Positions 8,536 to 17,218 of a stretch of DNA of 64,000 bases are shown here, piece after piece. The DNA is taken from contig NZ_JACOPW010000006.1 of NCBI RefSeq assembly GCF_015461845.1, forward strand, positions 62,001-126,000, written 5' to 3'. The stretch comes from Pseudomonas mucoides (lineage in GTDB: Bacteria > Pseudomonadota > Gammaproteobacteria > Pseudomonadales > Pseudomonadaceae). Under the pieces are notes generated by a model. That model saw nothing but the letters and a program-made list of their open reading frames with translations. It had not been told where the DNA came from and searched no databases. Every line of letters begins with the position of its first letter. The stretch's first letter is position 1. The position numbers and the translations under genes are program-made.

Positions 8536-9479
8536 AGCAGGGAACGCACGCGCAGCTCTTTAGGCATGGAGAACGTGATGTTCTCCTCGCGACCGGCCAG
8601 TTCATCGGCACCGGTGGCGCCCCATGCCTGCAATTGCTGGATCACGCCCCGCACCAACACTTCCGGAGCGGAGGCACCAGCGGTAATGCCGATACGTTCG
8701 ACACCCTCAAACCAGCTCTTTTGCAGGTCTTCGGCGCCGTCGATCAGGTAAGCCGGGGTGGCCATGCGCTCGGCCAGTTCACGCAAGCGATTGGAGTTGG
8801 AGCTGTTCGGGCTGCCAACCACCAACACCACGTCGCATTCGTCGGCCAGTTGCTTGACCGCGTCCTGACGGTTTTGCGTGGCATAGCAGATGTCGTCCTT
8901 GCGCGGACCACCAATCGCCGGGAAACGTGCACGCAGTGCGTCGATCACGCGGCTGGTGTCGTCCATGGACAGGGTGGTCTGGGTCACGAAAGCGAGTTTT
9001 TCCGGGTTGCTCACCTGTAACTCGGCGACGTCTTTCTCGTCTTCGACCAGGTAAATCGCACCGCCATTGCTGCCATCGTACTGGCCCATGGTGCCTTCGA
9101 CTTCCGGATGACCGGCGTGGCCGATGAGGATGCATTCACGACCATCGCGGCTGTAGCGTGCGACTTCGATGTGCACCTTGGTCACCAGTGGGCAGGTTGC
9201 GTCGAACACCTTGAGGCCACGGCCGGCGGCTTCGGTACGCACCGCCTGGGAAACGCCGTGGGCACTGAAGATCACGATGACGTCGTCCGGCACCTGATCC
9301 AGTTCCTCAACGAAGATCGCCCCGCGAGCACGCAGGTCTTCGACGACGAATTTGTTGTGGACCACTTCGTGGCGCACGTAGATCGGCGGCCCGAATACTT
9401 CCAGGGCGCGATTGACGATTTCGATCGCACGGTCCACACCGGCGCAGAAGCCACGGGGGTTGGCGAGTTTGATTTGCAT
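8532..9479 (-). CDS. ispH: 4-hydroxy-3-methylbut-2-enyl diphosphate reductase IspH
   Basis: Last enzyme of the MEP isoprenoid pathway: a [4Fe-4S] enzyme reducing HMBPP to IPP and DMAPP. The 315 residues contain the three cluster cysteines in PRGFCAGVDRA (C12), DATCPLVTKVH and DDICYATQNRQ. Substrate-binding residues are seen in RHEVVHNKFVV, GHAGHPEVEG and NSSNSNRL. Length and motifs fit the family exactly. It follows fkpB on the same strand across a 147-base gap that holds a decayed REP pair. This is presumably the end of the fkpB-lspA-ileS-ribF transcription unit or a separately promoted gene. Confidence 0.97.
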   Translation of the reverse strand: MQIKLANPRGFCAGVDRAIEIVNRALEVFGPPIYVRHEVVHNKFVVEDLRARGAIFVEELDQVPDDVIVIFSAHGVSQAVRTEAAGRGLKVFDATCPLVTKVHIEVARYSRDGRECILIGHAGHPEVEGTMGQYDGSNGGAIYLVEDEKDVAELQVSNPEKLAFVTQTTLSMDDTSRVIDALRARFPAIGGPRKDDICYATQNRQDAVKQLADECDVVLVVGSPNSSNSNRLRELAERMATPAYLIDGAEDLQKSWFEGVERIGITAGASAPEVLVRGVIQQLQAWGATGADELAGREENITFSMPKELRVRSLL

Positions 9480-9517
9480 GCTGTGCCTCGTGTCTTGCGC
9501 GCAAGAAATTAAAACAT

Positions 9518-9608
9518 TGCAGGAGCTGAGCTTGCTCGCGAAAGCGCTGTGTCAGTCAACATTGATGCTGAATGTGGTGACGCCTTCGAGCAAGCTCTGC
9601 TCCTACAG
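9518..9608. repeat. REPIN (decayed REP pair)
   Basis: Left arm GCAGGAGCTGAGCTTGCTCGCG and right arm CGAGCAAGCTCTGCTCCTACAG, facing inward around a loop of about 35 bases. The arms carry several mismatches to each other and to the better copies in this window, so this is an old element. It lies between fkpB and ispH. Confidence 0.75.
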
Positions 9609-9626
9609 GTGACCGTGTTCGGTCAG

Positions 9627-10079
9627 TTACAACGATTTGACGCTGATGATCTCGACGTCAAAGGTCAATGTCTTGCCGGCCAGCGGGTGGTTGAAGTCGA
9701 TGGTCACTTGCTCGTCATCGAATTCTTTCACCACGCCAGGCAGCTCAGTATTCGCCGCATCGTTGAAGATCACCAGCAAACCCGGTGACAGCTCCATGTC
9801 CTTGAACTGCGAACGCGGGATGATCTGTACGTTTTGCGGGTTCGGCTGGCCGAAAGCGTTTTCCGGCTGAATGGTCAGCGTACGCTTGTCGCCTGCCTTG
9901 AAGCCGAACAGTGCCGCTTCGAAACCTGGCAACAGGTTGCCGTCGCCGACCTGGAAGGTCGCCGGGGCTTTGTCGAAGGTGCTGTCGACGGTGTCGCCGT
10001 TCTCCAGGCGCAGTGCAAAGTGCAAGGTGACTTCCGTGTTCTGGCGGATGCGTTGCTCAGCCAATACCTGTTCAGTCAT
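9627..10079 (-). CDS. fkpB: FKBP-type peptidyl-prolyl isomerase FkpB (SlpA)
   Basis: SlyD-like PPIase of 150 residues, without a signal peptide and therefore cytoplasmic. An N-terminal FKBP half (LHFALRLENGDTVDS) is followed by GDGNLLPGFEAALFGFKAGD, the chaperone insert-in-flap region, and the closing FKBP strand FDDEQVTIDFNHPLAGKTL. It lacks the metal-binding His-rich tail of SlyD. The start overlaps the lspA stop by 8 bases, so lspA-fkpB are probably coupled. The order ileS-lspA-fkpB-ispH is conserved in gamma-proteobacteria. Confidence 0.93.
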   Translation of the reverse strand: MTEQVLAEQRIRQNTEVTLHFALRLENGDTVDSTFDKAPATFQVGDGNLLPGFEAALFGFKAGDKRTLTIQPENAFGQPNPQNVQIIPRSQFKDMELSPGLLVIFNDAANTELPGVVKEFDDEQVTIDFNHPLAGKTLTFDVEIISVKSL

Positions 10080-10584
10080 GAACGGTTTCTCCGGTCTTCT
10101 TACTTTTGAACATATCCAGTGCCAGCATCACCGCACCGACAGTAATTGCGCTGTCGGCAAAGTTGAACGCCGGGAAATACCAGCGGTTCTGCCAATGCAC
10201 CAGAATGAAATCGATCACATGGCCCAGGGCGATGCGGTCATACAAATTGCCCAGCGCGCCACCCAGCACCAGCGCCAGCGCGACGGCCAGCCAGGTTTCG
10301 TTGCGCCCAAGACGCTTGAGCCATACCACCAGCACCGCGCTGACCACCACGGCGATCAGGGCGAACAGCCAGCGCTGCCAGCCGGAGCTGTCAGCCAGGA
10401 AGCTGAACGCAGCGCCGGTGTTATAAGCCAGGGTCCAGCTGAAGTAATCGGGGATCACCACGATTTGCTGGTACATCTGGAGCTTGCCTTCGAAGTAGAA
10501 CTTGCTGACCTGGTCGATGACCAGGACCAGCAAACTCAACCAGAGCCAGCTCAGCCGTCCGAAACGGCCAACGGCATTAGGCAT
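10072..10584 (-). CDS. lspA: Lipoprotein signal peptidase II
   Basis: Inner-membrane aspartyl protease that removes signal peptides from diacylated prolipoproteins. The 170 residues form four hydrophobic segments. The two conserved aspartate blocks are present: GNLYDRIALGHVIDFI and FNFADSAI. It overlaps ileS by 8 bases and fkpB by 8 bases. At least two of its predicted substrates are encoded in this window, at 24691 and 32547. Confidence 0.96.
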   Translation of the reverse strand: MPNAVGRFGRLSWLWLSLLVLVIDQVSKFYFEGKLQMYQQIVVIPDYFSWTLAYNTGAAFSFLADSSGWQRWLFALIAVVVSAVLVVWLKRLGRNETWLAVALALVLGGALGNLYDRIALGHVIDFILVHWQNRWYFPAFNFADSAITVGAVMLALDMFKSKKTGETVHD

Positions 10585-13408
10585 AGTGACGAACCTCGCC
10601 AGCGCCGCTGATGTTGTCGACGCAACGACCGCAGATTTCCGGATGCTCCGGGTTCACGCCGACGTCTTCACGGCAGTGCCAGCAACGGGCGCACTTGGCG
10701 TGGCTGGACTTGACCACTTGCAGCTTCAAGCCGCTGACTTCGGTAACCACCGCATCGGCCGGTGCCAGTACAAACGGCGCAACGGTCGCGGTCGAGGTGA
10801 TCAGCACGAAGCGCAGTTCGTTGCTCAGTTTGGCCAGGTCGGCGCTCAGCGCGTCATCGGCAAACAGCGTCACTTCGGCTTGCAGGTTGCCACCGACGGC
10901 CTTGGCCGCGCGCTGGATTTCCATTTCCTTGTTGACGGCTACCTTGACGGCCATGATCCGCTCCCAGTAGGCGCGGTCCAGCTCGACGCCTTCCGGCAGC
11001 TCGGTCAAACCTTCGTACCAGGTGTTGAGCATCACCGACTCGTTACGCTCGCCCGGCAGGTATTCCCACAGTTCGTCAGCGGTGAACGCGAGGATCGGCG
11101 CGATCCAGCGCACCAGCGCTTCGGAGATGTGGTACAGCGCGGTTTGCGCCGAACGACGGGCCTTGCTGTTGGCGCCAGTGGTGTACTGACGGTCCTTGAT
11201 GATGTCGAGGTAGAAACCACCCAGCTCCTGCACGCAGAAGTTGTGGATCTTGGAGTAGACGTTCCAGAAGCGGTATTCGCCGTAGTGCTCTTGCAGCTCG
11301 CGTTGCAGCAACAGGGTGCGGTCCACGGCCCAACGGTCCAGCGCCAGCATGTCTTCGGCCGGCAGGATGTCGGTGGCCGGGTTGAAACCGGTCAGATTCG
11401 AGAGCAGGAAGCGCGCGGTGTTACGGATACGCCGGTAGGCGTCCGCACTGCGCTGCAGGATCTGCTCGGACACCGCCATTTCACCCGAGTAATCGGTGGA
11501 AGCCACCCACAGACGCATGATGTCGGCGCCCAGGGTGTCGTTGACCTTTTGCGGAGCAATCACGTTGCCCAACGATTTGGACATCTTGCGACCGGACTCA
11601 TCGACAGTGAAGCCGTGGGTCAGCAGTTCGCGGTACGGCGCGTGGTTGTCGATGGCGCAACCGGTCAGCAACGACGAGTGGAACCAGCCACGGTGTTGGT
11701 CCGAGCCTTCCAGGTACAGGTCGGCACGTGGACCGGTTTCGTGGCCCATCGGGTGCGAACCGCGCAGGACGTGCCAGTGCGTGGTGCCCGAATCGAACCA
11801 GACGTCCAGGGTGTCGCTGATTTTGTCGTAAAGCGGCGCTTCGTCACCGAGCAGTTCGGCGGCGTCCATCTTGAACCAGGCTTCGATGCCTTCGACTTCG
11901 ACGCGCTTGGCAACTTCTTCCATCAGCTCGGCAGTGCGTGGGTGCAGTTCGCCGCTTTCCTTGTTCAGGAAGAACGGGATCGGCACGCCCCAGTTGCGCT
12001 GACGGGAGATGCACCAGTCGGGACGGTTGGCGATCATCGAGTGCAGGCGCGCCTGGCCCCAGGCCGGAACGAACTTGGTGTCTTCGATGGCTTTGATCGC
12101 CCGCTTGCGCAGGGTGTCGCCGGTCGCAGGCTCTTTGTCCATGCCGATGAACCACTGCGCGGTGGCGCGGTAGATCAACGGGGTCTTGTGACGCCAGCAG
12201 TGCATGTAGCTGTGTTCGATGATGGTGGTGTGCAGCAGCGCACCGACTTCAGTCAGTTTATCGACGATGGCCGGGTTGGCTTTCCAGATGAACTGGCCGC
12301 CAAAGAACTCCAGCGACGGCACATAAACGCCGTTGCTTTGTACCGGATTGAGGATGTCGTCGTTGACCATGCCGTACTTCTTGCAGGTCACAAAGTCGTC
12401 CACGCCGTAGGCCGGTGCGGAGTGAACCACGCCGGTGCCAGCGCCCAGTTCAACGTACTCGGCCAGGTAAACCGGCGACAGGCGATCGTAGAACGGGTGA
12501 CGGAAATTGATCAGTTCCAGTTCTTTACCGGTGGTGGTCGCGATGACCGAACCTTCCAGGCTGTAACGGGCCAGGCACGACTCGACCAGCTCTTCCGCCA
12601 GTACCAGCAGCTTGTCGCCGACGTCGACCAGGGCGTAGTTGAATTCCGGGTGAACGTTCAGCGCCTGGTTGGCCGGGATGGTCCACGGGGTGGTGGTCCA
12701 GATCACGATCGAAGCCGGCTTGTCCAGCGACGACAGACCGAATGCGGCAGCCAGTTTGGCTTCGTCGGCGATCGGGAACGCTACGTCGATGGTCGAGGAC
12801 TTCTTGTTCTCGTACTCGACTTCCGCTTCAGCCAGGGCCGAACCGCAGTCGAAGCACCAGTTCACAGGCTTGAGGCCCTTGAACACGAAGCCGCCCTTGA
12901 CGATTTCAGCCAGGGCACGGATTTCACCGGCTTCGTTCTTGAAATCCATGGTCTTGTACGGGTTGGCGAAGTCGCCCAACACGCCCAGACGGATGAATTC
13001 GGATTTCTGCCCTTCGATCTGCTCGGTGGCGTAGGCACGGCACAGTTCGCGGGTCTTGTCCGCGCCCAGGTTCTTGCCGTGGGTCACTTCGACTTTGTGC
13101 TCGATCGGCAGGCCGTGGCAGTCCCAGCCCGGAACATAAGGCGCATCGAAACCCGACAGGGTCTTCGAGCGGATGATCATGTCCTTGAGAATCTTGTTCA
13201 ACGCATGACCGATGTGAATCGTGCCGTTGGCGTACGGAGGACCGTCGTGAAGTACGAACTTCGGACGATCCTTGCCAATCTCGCGCAACTTACCGTACAG
13301 GCCAATGCTGTCCCAGCGCTGCAGAATCTGCGGTTCGCGCTGAGGCAGGCCGGCCTTCATTGGGAAGGCGGTGTCCGGAAGGTTTAGCGTGGCTTTATAG
13401 TCGGTCAT
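10577..13408 (-). CDS. ileS: Isoleucyl-tRNA synthetase
   Basis: Class I aminoacyl-tRNA synthetase, 943 residues. The nucleotide-binding signature is HIGH in NGTIHIGHALNKI (about residue 66), and GRKMSKSLGN lies near residue 610. Between them is the CP1 editing domain (TTTPWTIPANQALNV). The C-terminal zinc finger has CARCWHC and CGRCVDN. It starts directly after the ribF stop with no gap and ends inside lspA, so ribF-ileS-lspA-fkpB form one unit. Its size and zinc finger are those of the usual bacterial mupirocin-sensitive type. Confidence 0.98.
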   Translation of the reverse strand: MTDYKATLNLPDTAFPMKAGLPQREPQILQRWDSIGLYGKLREIGKDRPKFVLHDGPPYANGTIHIGHALNKILKDMIIRSKTLSGFDAPYVPGWDCHGLPIEHKVEVTHGKNLGADKTRELCRAYATEQIEGQKSEFIRLGVLGDFANPYKTMDFKNEAGEIRALAEIVKGGFVFKGLKPVNWCFDCGSALAEAEVEYENKKSSTIDVAFPIADEAKLAAAFGLSSLDKPASIVIWTTTPWTIPANQALNVHPEFNYALVDVGDKLLVLAEELVESCLARYSLEGSVIATTTGKELELINFRHPFYDRLSPVYLAEYVELGAGTGVVHSAPAYGVDDFVTCKKYGMVNDDILNPVQSNGVYVPSLEFFGGQFIWKANPAIVDKLTEVGALLHTTIIEHSYMHCWRHKTPLIYRATAQWFIGMDKEPATGDTLRKRAIKAIEDTKFVPAWGQARLHSMIANRPDWCISRQRNWGVPIPFFLNKESGELHPRTAELMEEVAKRVEVEGIEAWFKMDAAELLGDEAPLYDKISDTLDVWFDSGTTHWHVLRGSHPMGHETGPRADLYLEGSDQHRGWFHSSLLTGCAIDNHAPYRELLTHGFTVDESGRKMSKSLGNVIAPQKVNDTLGADIMRLWVASTDYSGEMAVSEQILQRSADAYRRIRNTARFLLSNLTGFNPATDILPAEDMLALDRWAVDRTLLLQRELQEHYGEYRFWNVYSKIHNFCVQELGGFYLDIIKDRQYTTGANSKARRSAQTALYHISEALVRWIAPILAFTADELWEYLPGERNESVMLNTWYEGLTELPEGVELDRAYWERIMAVKVAVNKEMEIQRAAKAVGGNLQAEVTLFADDALSADLAKLSNELRFVLITSTATVAPFVLAPADAVVTEVSGLKLQVVKSSHAKCARCWHCREDVGVNPEHPEICGRCVDNISGAGEVRHYA

Positions 13409-14359
13409 TTAAGGCTCTTCATTAGCGATTGGCGCTAGGTGCGACAGGGCACGGGCGGCGGCGACATCCGCATTGATCGCCGTCTTAAGCGCCTCCAGAG
13501 AGGCAAAACGCTGCTCTTCACGCAGCTTGTGGTGGAAGACCACCGTCAAACGCCGGTCATACAGATCGCCGGCAAAATCTAAAAGATGCACTTCGAGGTG
13601 GGCTTTGCCATCCCCTTGGACCGTTGGTCGCACGCCGATATTGGCGACGCCTGGCCAGGTCTTGCCGTCGATGTCGACGTTGACCAGGTAAACCCCGGTC
13701 AGCGGCACGCGACGACGCTTGAGTTGTATGTTGGCCGTGGGCGTACCCAGCTGGCGCGCCAGCTTCTGGCCATGTAGCACCCGGCCAGTAATCTGGAACG
13801 GCCGCCCGAGCAGTCGCTCGGCCAGGACGAAATCGGCAGCGGCCAGGGCATTGCGGACCTGGGTGCTACTGACGCGAATGCCGTCCAGTTCGACGGTTTG
13901 CGCAGCTTCCACGGTAAAGCCCTGAACGATGCCGGCCTGTTGCAGGAAATCGAAATCGCCAACGCGGTCACAGCCGAAGCGGAAGTCGTCACCGACCTCA
14001 AGGTGCTGCACACCAAGGCCGTCCACCAGAATGGTATCGACGAATTCGCTGGCGCTGAGCTTGCTCAGCCGCTGGTTGAAGGCCAGGCACAGGACGCGGT
14101 CGACACCTTCGTCGGCCAGCAGCTGCAGTTTGTCCCGCAGCCGGGCCAGACGGGCCGGGGCCGTGTCCGGGGCGAAGAATTCTCGCGGCTGCGGCTCAAA
14201 AATCACCACGCAGCTCGGCACGCCCAACTCGAGCGCACGTTCACGCAGCCTCGCCAGGATAGCCTGGTGGCCACGGTGAACACCGTCAAAGTTGCCAATA
14301 GTGGCGACACAGCCCCGATGCTGGGGGCGCAGATTTTGGAGGCCTCGAACCAGCTGCAT
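13409..14359 (-). CDS. ribF: Bifunctional riboflavin kinase/FAD synthetase RibF
   Basis: Makes FMN from riboflavin and then FAD. The 316 residues start at MQLVRGL; the frame is open further upstream but the family begins here. The N-terminal adenylyltransferase domain has ATIGNFDGVHRGHQ and SSTQVRNALAA. The C-terminal kinase domain has GRVLHGQKLARQLGTPTANI and GVANIGVRPT. It is followed immediately by ileS. Upstream, 128 bases separate it from murJ on the same strand. Confidence 0.97.
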   Translation of the reverse strand: MQLVRGLQNLRPQHRGCVATIGNFDGVHRGHQAILARLRERALELGVPSCVVIFEPQPREFFAPDTAPARLARLRDKLQLLADEGVDRVLCLAFNQRLSKLSASEFVDTILVDGLGVQHLEVGDDFRFGCDRVGDFDFLQQAGIVQGFTVEAAQTVELDGIRVSSTQVRNALAAADFVLAERLLGRPFQITGRVLHGQKLARQLGTPTANIQLKRRRVPLTGVYLVNVDIDGKTWPGVANIGVRPTVQGDGKAHLEVHLLDFAGDLYDRRLTVVFHHKLREEQRFASLEALKTAINADVAAARALSHLAPIANEEP

Positions 14360-14487
14360 AACGCGCTTCTTGCTCATAAAGTGGTCGATTATAACCACAC
14401 CCGGCGGCCGACGACAGGCAACACCGTAACCAAAGTGATCGAGCCGACAAAACCACCGGCTCGCCCGTGTTTATCGAGACTGCAACC

Positions 14488-16026
14488 TCAGCTCAATGCC
14501 TTGCGATTGAAGTCGCGCAAACGGAAGCCCATCAGCAGCAACATTCCGAAGTAAGCGACGATGCCGGCGGCGATCAAGGCGCCCAGACGCAGGAATCTTT
14601 CAAGCATATGCCCTTGATCCCATGCCGGCATAAAGTGCATCCCGACCAGCAATACGGCGGACATCACCAACACGGCGATAACGAGCTTGGCGCCGAACTT
14701 CGCCCAGCCCGGCTGCGGTTGGTACATCTGCTGCTTGCGCAGTTGATAGAACAACAGCCCGGCGTTGATGCAGGCACCGGCACTGATGGCCAGGGCCAGG
14801 CCGGCGTGGGCCAGCGGACCGATCAGCATCAGGTTGAACAACTGCGTAACCACCAGGGTGAAAATGGCGATTTTTACCGGCGTGCGGATGTTTTGCTGCG
14901 CATAAAAGCCCGGTGCCAGCACTTTGATCACGATAATCCCGAGCAAACCGACGGAATAAGCGATCAGTGCACGCTGGGTCATCGACGCATCAAAGGCACT
15001 GAACTGGCCGTACTGGAACAGCGAAACGGTCAGCGGCTCAGCCAGGATCCCGAGCGCCAGCGAACACGGCAACACCAGGACGAAGCACAGGCGCAGGCCC
15101 CAGTCGAGGATCCGCGAATATTCGTGACGGTCCTTGCTGGCGTAGGTTTTGGCCAGCGTCGGCAACAGAATCGTGCCCAGCGCCACACCCAATACGCCGG
15201 ACGGCAACTCCATCAGGCGGTCGGCGTAATACATCCAGGACACGGAACCGGCCACCAGGAAGGACGCGAAAATGGTGTTGATGATCAGGGAAATCTGGCT
15301 GACCGATACGCCGAGAATCGCCGGCAGCATCTGCTTCATGACCCGCCACACGCCGCTGTCGCGCAGGTTCAGACGCGGCAACACCAGCATGCCGATCTTT
15401 TTCAGGTGCGGCAGCTGGTAAAGCAATTGCGCCAGGCCACCCACCAGAACCGCCCATCCGAGTGCCATGACCGGCGGATCGAAGTACGGCGTCAGGAACA
15501 CCGAAAAGACGATCATGCTGACGTTGAGCAAGGTCGGCACAAAGGCCGGCACCGAAAAACGGTTGTAGGTATTGAGGATCGCACCGGCCAGGGACGACAG
15601 GGAAATCAGCAATATGTAGGGAAAGGTCACCCGTAACAGGCTGGAGGTCAGCTCAAATTTTTCCGGTGTATCGGTAAAACCCGGCGCCGTTGCCCAGATA
15701 ACCCAGGGCGCTGCAATCATCCCCAGTGCCGTGACCAGCGCCAGCACGAGTGTCAGCAGGCCCGAGACGTAGGCAATGAATGTTCGCGTCGCCTCCTCGC
15801 CCTTCTGGCTTTTGTATTCGGCCAGAATCGGCACGAAGGCTTGGGAAAACGCCCCCTCGGCGAAGATTCGCCGCAACAGATTGGGCAATTTGAAGGCGAT
15901 AAAGAAGGCGTCCGTCGCCATCCCGGCACCAAATGTACGTGCGATCAGCGTGTCACGAACAAACCCCAAAACCCGGGAAATCATCGTGATAGAGCTGACG
16001 GCGGCCAACGATTTGAGCAGATTCAT
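14488..16026 (-). CDS. murJ: Lipid II flippase MurJ (MviN)
   Basis: Polytopic inner-membrane protein of 512 residues (MOP exporter superfamily, about 14 hydrophobic segments) that moves lipid II across the membrane for peptidoglycan synthesis. The N-terminus MNLLKSLAAVSSITMISRVLGFVRD and the motif ARTFGAGMATDAFFIAFKLPN are diagnostic. It lies upstream of ribF on the same strand and diverges from rpsT, an arrangement conserved in Pseudomonas. The ATG is at 16026. Confidence 0.96.
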   Translation of the reverse strand: MNLLKSLAAVSSITMISRVLGFVRDTLIARTFGAGMATDAFFIAFKLPNLLRRIFAEGAFSQAFVPILAEYKSQKGEEATRTFIAYVSGLLTLVLALVTALGMIAAPWVIWATAPGFTDTPEKFELTSSLLRVTFPYILLISLSSLAGAILNTYNRFSVPAFVPTLLNVSMIVFSVFLTPYFDPPVMALGWAVLVGGLAQLLYQLPHLKKIGMLVLPRLNLRDSGVWRVMKQMLPAILGVSVSQISLIINTIFASFLVAGSVSWMYYADRLMELPSGVLGVALGTILLPTLAKTYASKDRHEYSRILDWGLRLCFVLVLPCSLALGILAEPLTVSLFQYGQFSAFDASMTQRALIAYSVGLLGIIVIKVLAPGFYAQQNIRTPVKIAIFTLVVTQLFNLMLIGPLAHAGLALAISAGACINAGLLFYQLRKQQMYQPQPGWAKFGAKLVIAVLVMSAVLLVGMHFMPAWDQGHMLERFLRLGALIAAGIVAYFGMLLLMGFRLRDFNRKALS

Positions 16027-16196
16027 TGAAAGAGTTTGTGCCTGTCGATAAACAGCAGGCGAACAAAGCGCCTACTTATGCGATACTCCGCGCCGCAGCA
16101 GCACAGAGCCAAAGCTCGCGAGTTTACAGGTCAAGCGCCGGAAATAAATATCCCGCCTCTTTATACCTACCACTTAGCGGAACGTCTCAACCGCCC

Positions 16197-16225
16197 TTGA
16201 CAAGACATCAACTCATCGGCATGAT
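16197..16225 (+). promoter_or_regulatory. Probable sigma-70 promoter of rpsT
   Basis: TTGACA at 16197-16202, a 17-base spacer, and CATGAT at 16220-16225 (4 of 6 to TATAAT), 54 bases before the rpsT start codon. The -35 is a perfect consensus. Confidence 0.65.
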
Positions 16226-16278
16226 TCGCGGCCTATTTTGTTTGCTATTTCCTAAAAAGTCTTTCGAGGAGCTCGACG

Positions 16279-16557
16279 GTGGCCAACACACCTTCCGCCA
16301 AAAAACGTGCAAAACAGGCTGAGAAGCGTCGCAGCCACAACGCCAGCCTGCGTTCCATGGTTCGTACCTACATCAAGAATGTAGTTAAAGCCATCGACGC
16401 AAAAGACGCTGCTAAAGCTCAAGCTGCTTACGTTCTGGCCGTGCCAGTTATCGACCGTATGGCCGATAAAGGCATCATCCACAAGAACAAGGCTGCTCGT
16501 CATAAGAGCCGCCTGAACGGTCACGTCAAGGCTCTGAACCTTGCTGTTGCCGCATAA
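16279..16557 (+). CDS. rpsT: 30S ribosomal protein S20
   Basis: Lys/Arg/Ala-rich protein of 92 residues, with the S20 signature SAKKRAKQAEKRRSHNASLRS near the N-terminus and a helical 16S rRNA-binding body. Translation starts at a GTG (16279) preceded by GAGGAG. A rare start codon is typical of rpsT and relevant to its autoregulation in E. coli. It is a single-gene unit with its own promoter and terminator. Confidence 0.97.
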   Translation: MANTPSAKKRAKQAEKRRSHNASLRSMVRTYIKNVVKAIDAKDAAKAQAAYVLAVPVIDRMADKGIIHKNKAARHKSRLNGHVKALNLAVAA

Positions 16558-16572
16558 GCGATAAGCTTGTTG

Positions 16573-16599
16573 AAAAACCGACCTCAGGGTCGGTTTTTT
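16573..16599 (+). terminator. Rho-independent terminator of rpsT
   Basis: Stem AAAAACCGACC / GGTCGGTTTTT around the loop TCAG, followed by a run of T, 15 bases after the rpsT stop. Confidence 0.9.
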
Positions 16600-16633
16600 A
16601 TTGCCTGCGATTTAACAGACACCATACAAAAAA

Positions 16634-16725
16634 ATGTGGGAGCGAGCCTGCTCGCGATAGCGGTGCAACATTCAACACTGATGTCGACTGTTGCACCGCT
16701 ATCGCGAGCAGGCTCACTCCCACAT
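16634..16725. repeat. REPIN (inward-facing REP pair)
   Basis: Two REP copies, ATGTGGGAGCGAGCCTGCTC and its near-complement, with complementary extensions (GATAGCGGTGCAAC / GTTGCACCGCTATC) around a 20-base loop. The arms pair over about 36 bases with one mismatch. It lies between rpsT and the 3' end of creA. Confidence 0.9.
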
Positions 16726-16741
16726 TTGGTTTTGCGTCAGA

Positions 16742-17206
16742 TTATTGAGCGTGCGCCCACGGCAGGATCGGGATCGCCGTCACCGCATTCTGCGGACTAC
16801 CCTCGATCAAGCGATCGCTGTAGACCAGATACACCAGCGTATTGCGCTTCTTGTCGAGGAAGCGCACCACCTGCATGGTCTTGAACACCAGCGACGTGCG
16901 CTCCTTGAACACCTCATCACCATCCTTCAGCTCACCCTTGAAACTGATGGGACCGACCTGGCGGCAAGCAATGGAGGCCTCGGCGCGATCTTCCGCCAGG
17001 CCCAAACCACCCTTCACGCCTCCAGTCTTGGCGCGCGACAGGTAGCACGTCACGCCGTCGACCTTAGGATCATCAAACGCCTCGACGACAATCCGGTCGT
17101 TCGGCCCGACGAATTTGAACACCGTCGACACCTGGCCAATTTCCTCAGCCGAAGCCAGCAGCGGCATCGCCAGCAGTAGACCCAATAATCCTTTTGCCAC
17201 ACGCAT
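16742..17206 (-). CDS. creA: CreA family periplasmic protein
   Basis: Protein of 154 residues with a signal peptide (MRVAKGLLGLLLAMPLLASA) and the CreA family core: GQVSTVFKFVGPNDRIVVEAFDDPKV, then VTCYLSRAKTGGVKGGLGLAED, with Cys at VTCYL and IACRQ probably paired. The biochemical function of CreA is not established; in E. coli the gene lies upstream of creBCD. Here it is separated by 12 bases from proB on the same strand, so the two are likely cotranscribed. Confidence 0.85.
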   Translation of the reverse strand: MRVAKGLLGLLLAMPLLASAEEIGQVSTVFKFVGPNDRIVVEAFDDPKVDGVTCYLSRAKTGGVKGGLGLAEDRAEASIACRQVGPISFKGELKDGDEVFKERTSLVFKTMQVVRFLDKKRNTLVYLVYSDRLIEGSPQNAVTAIPILPWAHAQ

Positions 17207-17218
17207 TCAAATATTCCT

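Noticed and set aside
10502..13387. Very long open frame on the plus strand opposite ileS
   Set aside because: A mirror of the ileS reading frame caused by GC-rich codon use. The minus-strand product is a complete isoleucyl-tRNA synthetase.
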